Of a DNA stretch of 64,000 nt, positions 55,734 through 64,000 are shown in pieces. A model generated the notes under the pieces. It was given only the letters and a program-made list of their open reading frames with translations, ran no database searches and had not been told where the DNA came from. This DNA is from Oscheius onirici. Its lineage: Eukaryota > Nematoda > Chromadorea > Rhabditida > Rhabditidae. The position numbers and the translations under genes were made by a program. Where the stretch lies: contig OW051472.1 of assembly GCA_932521025.1 (NCBI GenBank), forward strand, positions 3,782,001 to 3,846,000. Direction: 5' to 3'. Numbering within the stretch: the first letter of the stretch is position 1; every line of letters begins with the position of its first letter.

Positions 55734-56690
55734 TTTCGCTGCAAGATATGAGTAAACAATGCCATTTTCCAATAGAAAAGTGATAAAACAGGAAGAGCAG
55801 AGAGATATTGTAGGATTCCGGAAGTTTGACCAGCATCATTCGAGCAGCAAATGTTCGCGCCAAATGAGAGAGAGCGCGAATACGGCGAGCTCTTGTACAT
55901 TTCCAAATTGAAAACCTTCTGGTGGTCGAATACGGATAAAACAAAAGGAAAAGTTTTTTAGAGCATGAAACAGCTTATGGGCAATTAATGCTTCAATGTT
56001 CTCTGGGATCGAAATCCATTTAGAAAACATTGGAGATGGCACATTTGATCACCAAACAATGAAGCAACGTCGAAATGAGTAAAGTTGATATTTACGATGC
56101 AGAAACGGAAAGAAAACTTGGATTTGCAACATATTGCTACTGGTTTACTGTAGATCTGGAGTCGGCGGCGCCATGTTTAAATCTCTGCAAGATTGGTCGA
56201 AACTTCGACGAAGAAAAGACAAGATCCCGATTCTTGTGATAATTTTGCCCATTCATTACAACCAGGCTTTTTCAAAAAAAAGAGCCTGTTGAATCCATCA
56301 ATTTGGAAATGGTTTTTGAAGGATGTCAATGAGGGCGTTCACCACTGGGAAGCACTTCAAGATCTATTTTGCTGAAAGATGACAAGTGTCTTCCAAAGAA
56401 CAATCTATCCATTTTAGACGCAATTATGGCACTCCAGCTCTACTCGTCTGATCAGACTACTAACGTCTAAAAGTGCCCGAACCCTCCTGACTCTTATCTT
56501 TTCTTTTTCACTTGTTGTCCAGCTGTTGATCAGCTGTTTCTTTTGTTCGGGAGGCCGCCACGCAATGGAATAGCGCGGCGGTCCACGACATCGCGCCGTA
56601 GCGCAGATACCTTTCCACCAATTTGACTGTTTACTTTATTCTTCCATCTTCTAGACCTTTTGAGAAAGAAATTTGTTCAGTTAACATTCT
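55734..56690. other. Divergent intergenic region, CDK1 / SCYL3-like
   Basis: About 960 bases between two divergent starts. Open frames on the minus strand are readthrough upstream of CDK1. It contains CG-rich patches near 55855 and 56570-56600 (GCGCGGCGG, TCGCGCCGTAGCGC), which stand out from the AT-rich surroundings and may be promoter elements. No gene is supported. Confidence 0.45.
55855..55864 (+). promoter_or_regulatory. E2F-like site upstream of CDK1
   Basis: TCGCGCCAAA contains GCGCCAAA, the reverse of the E2F consensus TTTGGCGC, about 125 bases upstream of the CDK1 start codon. A further CG-rich stretch (AGCGCGAATACGGCG) follows within 15 bases. E2F sites are established at S/G2/M genes of animals; binding here is inferred. 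Confidence 0.4.
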
Positions 56691-59081
56691 ATGGGAGCTC
56701 AAGAAAGTGCCATCCGATCGAAGGAAGAACAGCTGGACATCGGAAAGGAGTTTTCATCTTCCAGCGGTCTTTACAAAGTCTGGGATCATGTAAATTCTTG
56801 TACGAAAAACCGGAAAGTCAAAGGTAACAGAACGGAAACTTTGTTCAATTTCGATTTATTCTTCTAGGCACACTGTTCACAAAACGATGGAACGGGTCAG
56901 ATCACAAAAAGTACATTGAGAATGGAGTCAGACTCTTAAAACAGCTCCGACATCCAGGAGTTGTAATTTTTTTGGAATGTTCTCAACAAGCCGACTCACT
57001 CAGTTTGATGACTGAACAAGCTCAGGTTCTTTTTGTTCAGAAGTTTGTCTACTTCTGTCCAGGTACTGGATCTGTGCATCGACTCGCTCTCCTTTATCGA
57101 AATCCATTCCGGACTCTGTCAGATACTCGATGTTCTGATGTTTCTCCACAGCAAAGTGAGAGTGTTTTTAAAACAATAAGACCAATATTTAGGCGAAAAT
57201 CTCCCACAACAACATTTCTCCGTCGTTTGTTTTTGTTTCTTCCAACGGCGAGTGGAAACTGGGAGGATTCGAACTGGCCCAGTCCTTGGAACAAGAAGAC
57301 TCTTCGTTCTTCAAGTCGAAGTTTTACGAGAAAGTGAAGAATGAAAGGTTCTCTTTGGTACGTTTTTAGTCTTCCTTTTCAAAGTTTTCAACAGAAATCG
57401 GCTAAGACTGGAGTCGAGAGAGATACCTATGCTTTCGGACAGTTGATCGACTTCGTTTTGAAGCATATCTCGGAAGAGGAAGGAATCGATGGTGAGTCAA
57501 TATATATTTTCAGTTAAACATGTTCATTCCAGAAGAAGTGATAAATTCATTGCAAGAGATTTGCGGTCGATTGACCAGACTCGAAACCGATCTGTCCTCC
57601 ATGTCCGACAACTACAACTTTTCCAATGATCTCACTCAAATAACAGACTTTTTCGGCAGTATTCAGATCAAGCCTAAAGAAGAAAAGGATATTTTTTACA
57701 GGTTCGTATAGTTTTTTAGTCATTCAGTTCAAATTTTAGTGGAATCGAAGAGAGGCTTCGGTCCCTTCCGCCTCAGGTTGTCGCTAGGAGACTTTCACGA
57801 CTGGCTGTCTCTCGTTACGTCCTTCTGGAGCCTCTTTCCCATACTCGTCTCTATCCAGCCCTTCTGGTGCCAGCTGGCGAGGAAACCAATGGGATTTTAC
57901 CTATGGATCTGTACAAAACACACCTGATTCCAGAAGTTGTCCGAGTTTTTGCTGTCAAGTGAGTTCAGATCAATGTATCAACTGTCTTTCTAGAGACGTG
58001 TCCGTCCGTCTGGGACTACTGGCTCATTTCGACCAATATCTTCCGTACATTCCTGTCAATTTGATCGAGGGATTCGTATTGGAAGAGGTTTGTAGTTTTT
58101 TTTGTTTGGAAAGCCTTTTCAGGTTTTGACAGGAACACGAGATGTGGATGACCGACTTGTAGCTGCCTCACTTAGAGCTATGGCCGATCTGGTCTCACTT
58201 TTGGGAGCAGAGAAAGTCTGTGATTGGAAACTGAGCAAGATCTTTACCGACGGAACTGCTAAATGCTCTTCAGCTGTCTCTTCGAGACCATCTACTTCGG
58301 AAAGTAAGCCGCCGAAAGTAGAGGAGACAGTGAAAAAACCCATAGCAGCAGGTGAGAATAGTTCTTGACTTGTAAATGAGAGTCTCAGTGTCTCACCAAG
58401 ACAGTGGATATTCTTCGACAGTTTCTCCACCGAAAGCAGTCGACGTTTACACGGAAGAAGCAGAGACTCGAGCAGATTGGGGAGAGGCTGACGACTGGTC
58501 GGACAATTGGAACGAGCCTCTGGAAGAGTACCTGAGTACGGTCGAGGAACCCTCAGAACAAGTGGGAACACTTTCAAAACCCGCTCTTTCTGTGGTAAAA
58601 CAAGTAGCCAAGAAAGAGAACAGTATAGGTATCGATCCAATATTCTGTCAATAATATGTTTAGGGAGTTCCCTCGAAATCAAAGCTGTGAAAACGGAAGA
58701 GGACGACTTCTTTGCCGACATGGCTCCGAAAATACAAACAGGCGGAACGCTCATTGATAAGCTGATAGCCCTGAAGGAGAAGGAAGAAGAAGATACAAGA
58801 AAAGGTCCGTTTTAGAAGACCTCAAACTATTAAAGTCTAGAACAATCTTCAAAGTTTGCCATGTCGACAGACGTCGAGGCTGAAGCCAGCTGGGGAGAGG
58901 ACGGCGCCTGGGACGAGGAAGAATCTCTCGAAGAAAGTGCCAAAATTGAGGAAAATGACCTCGAAGTGAGAAACAGAGCCTAGTTTTCTTGTATTTTAAC
59001 CGTTGTGGGGTCTGGTTGCATGCGGTCACTAACCTTAAGCTCAATTTTCTTCAGAACACGACGCCACTCGCATCTTCATAA
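56691..59081 (+). CDS. SCYL3/PACE-1-like pseudokinase
   Basis: The protein starts MGAQESAIRSKEEQ, an N-myristoylation signal as in SCYL3. A degenerate kinase fold follows: FTKRWNGSDHKKYIENG, LLKQLRHPGVVIFLECS, then SHNNISPSFVFVSSNGEWKL in place of HRD..N and GGFEL in place of DFG, so it cannot be catalytic. HEAT-like helices come next (RLSRLAVSRYVLLEP, EGFVLEEVLTGTRDVDDR), then an acidic, Trp-rich tail with DDWSDNWNEPLEEY, EDDFFADMAPKI and SSKFAMSTDVEAEASWGED; these match the C-terminal motifs of SCYL3. SCYL proteins act at the Golgi and in vesicle transport. It runs to TAA 59079-59081 over about thirteen exons. SCYL1 is the alternative; the myristoyl site and the FFADMxP motif favour SCYL3. 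Confidence 0.88.
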
Positions 59082-60099
59082 TGTTTCTCCGAACTCCGTC
59101 TTTCTCTCTCTAACCAAATACGTGTCGATTAACCTGTGATGAAAACGGTTGTAAGTCACTTTGATAATAAATAGTTTTGTTCAAAGAGAGGAACTTGCCA
59201 AATACTCCAGCCGCTGCCTTATCTCTTACCATATGTGTAAATATGTCTCTCTCTCAACCTATCGATTCAAAAAGTAGCGAACAACGAACATTTCGGATCT
59301 CGTTTTTGTCTCTCTCGCCGCTGCTGCCACTCTATTCTTTTCTGCTGCCGTTGTCGCGGAACCAGAATCCACATTCTATCTGTCCTTCTTATTCCTGTAA
59401 TTATCCTCCCCTCTCTCTTCTTGTCCGCTGAAGACCTTCTTATCTGAACCATTTTCCTTGTTCGGAGTAAACATACTTGATCCCAATCAGAGTACAGGCA
59501 CTTTGGAAGAAAGTAAGTGGGTTTCCGGTTTATCAGGTGATTCTCTCCTTTTTGAAGACCTTGTTTGCTACCTCCTTTTCCCTTTTCTCTCTGCATAGAG
59601 TGACAATCGTTTAGGAAATAAATAGAGAAAACAATCCAAAGAACACCCAACTCCAAATTATTCCATTGAAAACGAGGCTCGAATTGAAACTAGTTTCATC
59701 AAATTTCCCCTCCATTGGAACCCAATTCTCCCAGTAACGGGGTAACAATCGGTCGTGACCAATCGTCTGATCCAGTCCAAATCCGTGAGGCCAATCGGCA
59801 TGGAACTTGTCCAGGATGGCATAAAGCGGCAGTCTTGGAATCGATCTAGATCTCGACTAGAGATTACCTCGTTAGAACTTTTTCGCTTCTCTTCCATAAA
59901 AGTGTTTTGGCCCGATTAGTTCTTGACGTGTCATAGCTTTTGTGTGGAACCAAAAGTCTTTTCTAGTTTTTGTCCCTTGGAGAAAGGTACGTTCTACTAC
60001 TTTCCAATTGTATTTATTTGACCAGCTGGCTTGACTCATCTCTCTCGTGTTGACTTCCCGCTTGGTTTTCCCCTCTCCCGCCACCTGGTTTCTCATTTT
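59082..60099. other. Spacer, SCYL3-like / OSBP-related
   Basis: About 1 kb with only weak frames on either strand. Additional 5' exons of the OSBP-related gene (for a PH or ankyrin domain, as in long ORPs) might be hidden here, but I cannot read any. The AATAAA at about 59164 may serve the SCYL3-like gene. Confidence 0.45.
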
Positions 60100-61567
60100 A
60101 TGAGACTTTTGCAGACAGATATGAAGAATCGTCCCTGGTTGCAGAGTCATCCACGATCACGAAAACAGACGACGGGCGGAAGGAAACAGCTGCCAGTGCT
60201 ACAGGATCCGAGAGAAGACTATTCGATTTGGGACATCATTAAGCCCAATCTGGGAAAGGTTTGACTGTTTTGAAGCTCTCTTTCAAAGTAGTTCTAGGAC
60301 TTTTCGAGGTTCGCGGTGCCAGTCTGGTTGAATGAGCCTCTGTCTTTTCTACAGCGACTAGCCGAAGTCATGCAGTACCAGGAGCTGTTGGAGAAGGCGG
60401 CAGCACAAGACGATCCTGTCGAAAGGATGTCTCTCGTCGGAGCCTACGTAGTCTCGGCTCTTTCCTCCAACTTCTGTCGTCTTTCCAAGCCCTTCAATCC
60501 CCTCCTTCTCGAGACGTTCGAACTCGAACAGGACGGCTACCGCTTCGTGGCTGAACAAGTCTCTCACCATCCTCCCATTTCGGCCATCTACGCCGAAGGA
60601 CCCAGCTTTATCATGGAGGCCACAGTCTCGCCCAAGATCTCATTCGGGTTCAACAAGCTCACCTGCTATCCCGGAGCCACGTACAAGCTGACGCTGAAGA
60701 ACAGACGTGAAGAGTACATTTACGATGGCCCGACGTGCTCCATCTACAATGTCATGCTGGGCAAGGTTTGTTTGTTTCTTTTTAAAGCGATTGCAAAGTA
60801 TTGTCGCTTTGATTACTAGATGAAATCTCTGCTTACTTTAGACTACTACTTTCTTACTTTGATATTTATAATGATTCCTGCTTCAGATGTACATGAACGT
60901 GACGGGTAACGCGAGTATCAAATGCGAGGAGACGGGTCTCACGATGCAGCTCAGTTTCGACGGAGGCAAAGGATGGCACTTCAAGACATTGGATGTCCAT
61001 CTAGACGGACACATTCTCGAAGGAAAGACAAAACTGCGAGCAGTCTACGGCAATTGGACATACTTTTTCGCCACCTGTGGAGTGGATAACTTCAAGCACG
61101 GGTATTCTACCTACCAACAGCTATTTCGAGAGAGTCTCGATCCGTATACTGTAGGTTCATCTTCTTTCAATCAAAATGTGATTCAGTTCAAAGCGACAAA
61201 AGTGCCGATGTTCACAGACTCGAAGATTCTATGGACTGCCCATCAGCAGCTCTCGGATCTGGAGAAACAGTTCCGTTTCACCTACTTTTCGCTCTCTCTG
61301 AATGAGATGACAGCCGAGCAGTCGCAGCTTCTTCCTCCAACGGACAGTCGGCGCCGGCCGGACATGAAGGCGTACGAACAGGCTCGACTGGAAGAGGCGG
61401 AGAATTGGAAGAGCAAGCTGGAGACGGAGCAGAGAAGACGACGGAAAGAGGGAGAAGCACAGCAGCCGCGATGGTTCGGCTTCGACGGAACCAACTGGAA
61501 CTTCAATGGACACTATTGGAATAGGAATTGGGACAAGTCGACGGCCATTTTCGAGGTCGAGGACTGA
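60100..61567 (+). CDS. Oxysterol-binding protein-related lipid transfer protein (short ORP)
   Basis: ORPs move sterols and phosphoinositides between membranes at contact sites. The N-terminus (MRLLQTDMKNRPWLQSHPRS) leads into RKQLPVLQDPREDYSIWDII, then NEPLSFLQRLAEVMQY, FCRLSKPFNPLLLETFEL and EQVSHHPPISAIYAEGPSF, the last being the ORP fingerprint. The sterol-binding fold continues in the second and third exons (KLRAVYGNWTYFFATCGVDN) and ends with a basic helix (EAENWKSKLETEQRRRRKEG) and a C-terminus FNGHYWNRNW. There is no PH or ankyrin domain, so this is a short ORP. The start is uncertain: a CAG acceptor lies between two in-frame ATGs (60100, 60121), so either the second is used after trans-splicing or upstream exons exist. 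Confidence 0.9.
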
Positions 61568-61628
61568 TTCGAGCTCAATGAATGACTTAAAGTAAATATG
61601 TCTATGTCAGAATAAACTGTACTCATCT

Positions 61629-62957
61629 TCATTTGATCAGAGGTTTTTCGAACATTGAATTCAACTGTTTGAAATAGATGTCGGTAGTAGTCTCTGCATT
61701 CAGAACAGCTACAACATTCGATGGTCGTGTCTGCCAGAAGAGGAGCAGTGGAAGCAGAATTGCATAAGTTTGACCTTGGGATGCACATTCTATCCAGACT
61801 GTGGAAGAAGTTATGGCAAAGGTCGGGTAGAACTGAAAGTTTTTTCAACTTCTTTGGCTTTCGGTTTTATCGAGTAATTACCAGGCCTACATATATCAAA
61901 AACAGTCTCTGGTGTATGTTGTGTTTAGTAATGAAAAATGTCCTACCAAAGGATAAAAACTCTGTCCCACATAACCTATAACATTCAAGACGAAGTGGAC
62001 CCAAAAACAGGGCAGTAGGATTCGAATAATTTTCTTGTTTTCGTGGATCTGAACAAGGTAGATTTAGAAAGAATGATCTACCTGGTACTTGTTCCCAAGG
62101 TTGCAGTTCTTTTCCAGATTTTTTCCTTTGAGAATATTGAAATAATACGAGGAGGAAAACAGAGTTATAGTCACCAGTTCCACTCCCAGGGGAATGTAGT
62201 TTCCAAGCTAAAGTTTGTTTTAATGAAAGTTCTCTCAATAACTACAATGTAAGTGTTGACATTTTGGCTATTTCTGGCAGTCAATCCGCTCACATACAAG
62301 TCGGACGAGATCGGCAGATAGACAAAAACAAGATTCATCAGAGCGGCCGCCGAGACCTGAACTGTTTTTTTCCGATAACTAATATACAATTCGCACGGAA
62401 AATAGTATCAAGGCCAAACCCAGATACGGTTTCGAGTGTTTCTCGTAGTAATTTGGCCAGAGAGTCGAGACGGTTCTTTCCAATGCGAAGGAAAACCTGA
62501 ATTGTTTTGTTACTCGGAGATGAACAACCAAAACATGTTAAAAGATTGAGCATGGATTCCGAAAACGGGGATGAGTTTGATGATACAGGAGAAACGGGCA
62601 TTCATCACATATGAACAAGGATCTGTGCTCACTATTAATATTCTAAAGTTTCGTAGATACTTTAAGTGAACTAGACTCACCTAATCAACTGGTACACATA
62701 CAATATGCAGAAGAGTGAGCTGACGTGGAAAGTCAGGTACCAGTGTGCGAAAAAGAGACACTTTGCGTTCGGATTGGCGACCCAGGATGCGCCCTAGACT
62801 CTTTGTTTCGAAGAGATTTTAGTTTTACCTTTTTGTAGAGAACAATGATGGAAAGAAAGGATCCAAGGAGTCCGAGAAGCATTCGGACAATGTAGACGAC
62901 TTTGAGGGAGACTGAAGCTGAGAGCTGGGCAGCTTCTAGACACAGAGCATGGTCCAT
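61629..62957 (-). CDS. SRAB-like chemoreceptor
   Basis: A seven-helix receptor of about 340 residues. It starts MDHALCLEAAQLSASVSLKV, and TM1 is VRMLLGLLGSFLSIIVLY. Further landmarks are FFAHWYLTFHVSSLFCILYV, DPCSYVMNARFSCIIKLI, SETVSTLWPNYYEKHSK and AALMNLVFVYLPISSDLYVS, then VELVTITLFSSSYYFNI, IRILLPCFWVHFVLNVIGL, and the C-terminal NVVAVLNAETTTDIYFKQLN. The DPCSY motif before TM3 and the order of helices match the Sra superfamily, class AB. The exon chain works only with several short introns (38-60 bases), for example 38 bases after WLFISE. The second receptor (63296 on) is a tandem paralog. The gene converges on the OSBP-related gene, 61 bases between stops. Confidence 0.8.
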
Positions 62958-63295
62958 TCTTGATATTATCTGAAGAAGAAATCTTCTAGATACAGTAAAC
63001 GTTGATGAGTAGAAAGATCTGCTATGATGTGAGCTTATTCTCTCGCAAGACAAGAAGTCCAATTATCGACGATCCCCGATGAAAGTCATCTAATTCAACT
63101 TGTTCTTCTCTTTTCCCGTCTATAACTAATTTATTTCGACTTGTCTCTGTCTATTTCATCATTGAAAAAACGCCACGTGATCAAGGGAGGAGCCGGTTAA
63201 TATAAGCAACTTCTTATTGTTGTAAGAGCTTTGGTCGGTCTTATCAGATCAGGCGACCAGTTTTTAAACGGAAGCAGAGCATCAAACAATTTACT

Positions 63296-64000
63296 TTATA
63301 AGTTTTTAGGCCGGTCTCTCGGCTCATATGAATTAAATATATCATTCAGTTGACTGAAATACATATCCGTGACGGTCATCGTGTCAAAAACTTGGATATT
63401 CCGTCGTCTGGACTGGAGAAACACGATGAAAGGTAGGACGACAGAGTAGGTCATGGCCTGGGAAATACATTCCACCCAGATCAGATTCGTGACCAAGTCG
63501 AAGTGGTTCAGCTAAGAACACTATGCAGTTATTAAGAAAAAGGTTACCATAGGTAGAATGGTCAGCAGTCCGTAGCTAAAAATGCTAAAGGAGAAATGAC
63601 AGACAAAGCAAGGGAACAACGTTCGGATGACCTTGAGATTCTCCGAGATCTACAACATTTTGTTTTATTTAGTCACATAGGAATGTACCTGATACTTGCC
63701 TCCTAGCGCAGTGCCATTCTCTGTCTGTCTGTTCTTCTTCAAGTTTATTCGATAAGTGACGGCGAATATTGTGATTGTTAGCAGTTCGACACTGAACGGA
63801 ACGTAGTTGATTATCTAAGCATTGACCATATTACTCAAACCAACTAGATACCCCGTAAGTGTTCATGTTCTGGGCATTTTTGGAAGTGAGCACACTGACG
63901 TAGAAGTTGGCTTTTATTGGGTGGTACATGGCAAAGTAATCCATTCCGAAGGCGGCAACAATCTGAGAAAAAAGCTTTTAAAGTGAAAGAAGCGTACTGT
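63296..64000 (-). CDS. SRAB-like chemoreceptor, truncated by the window edge
   Basis: The 3' part of a second receptor: VAAFGMDYFAMYHPIKANFY, VLTSKNAQNMNTY, SVELLTITIFAVTYRINL, SENLKVIRTLFPCFVCHFSF, NLIWVECISQAMTYSVVLPF, and IQVFDTMTVTDMYFSQLND at the C-terminus, with TAA at 63296-63298. It parallels the neighbouring receptor module by module (NSQNVNTY / NAQNMNTY, ECAS.GQTYAILLP / ECIS.AMTYSVVLP). Its start and first helices lie beyond 64000. Confidence 0.8.

Noticed and set aside
1-64000. CRISPR arrays, phage or plasmid genes, bacterial-type operons, rRNA, SL RNA genes
   Set aside because: None seen on either strand; gene content and introns are those of a nematode nuclear genome.

Overview
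The window looks like nuclear DNA of a nematode, most likely a chromadorean of the Caenorhabditis/rhabditid type. The evidence is gene content (an SRAB-type chemoreceptor pair, a calponin-like-repeat muscle protein, ADAM and astacin proteases, several Cys-loop channels), very short introns (often 36-60 bases) with GT-AG borders, trans-splice-like AG acceptors just upstream of several start codons, and close same-strand gene spacing. All gene models below are hand splices of the genomic sequence. Exon edges are inferred from reading frame, splice motifs and family conservation, and the species is not identified.

Layout. 0-5.6 kb: an unassigned exon, a degenerate tandem repeat, and a proton/myo-inositol symporter (HMIT type) whose intron holds a 175 bp hAT-like MITE with perfect 8 bp target duplications. 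5.6-12.3 kb: an UNC-93-family membrane protein with a small secreted-peptide gene nested in its only large intron, then cyclin C and cyclin B3, all on the minus strand. 12.3-17.4 kb: gene-free. 17.4-19.9 kb: a plus-strand Cys-loop anion channel. 20.0-25.8 kb: a tight minus-strand run with the gaps expected of a nematode operon: Cys-loop channel C, a tiny coiled-coil gene, channel B, channel A, and perhaps a ShK-like secreted protein. 26.2-28.5 kb: a CK1/TTBK-type kinase and a neuronal calcium sensor. 28.5-32.8 kb: gene-free, with a visible purine/pyrimidine switch near 31 kb. 32.8-37.5 kb: a soluble ADAM-like protease carrying a 7TM receptor gene on the opposite strand in one 2.8 kb intron and a second coding-like frame in another. 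38-47.5 kb: a single-pass membrane protein, then a giant PEVK-like repeat protein ending in calponin-like repeats, apparently co-transcribed with a coiled-coil protein. 48.3-51.4 kb: a head-to-head pair of paralogous Cys-rich secreted proteins. 51.4-54.4 kb: small membrane proteins and an astacin-like protease with irregular frames. 54.6-64 kb: CDK1 with a PATAIRE helix, a SCYL3-like pseudokinase, an OSBP-related lipid-transfer protein, and two SRAB-type receptors, the last running off the window.

Together the genes are typical of a worm autosome: cell-cycle control (cyclin B3, cyclin C, CDK1), excitable-cell function (four Cys-loop channels, a calcium sensor, an UNC-93-type protein), muscle (the PEVK-like/calponin-repeat protein), secreted proteases and Cys-rich extracellular proteins, and chemoreception. 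I see no bacterial-style system, CRISPR array, virus or rRNA. The most unusual items are the PEVK-calponin-repeat fusion, the Cys-loop channel operon with its embedded 74-residue gene, the nested genes, and the divergent Cys-rich paralogs.
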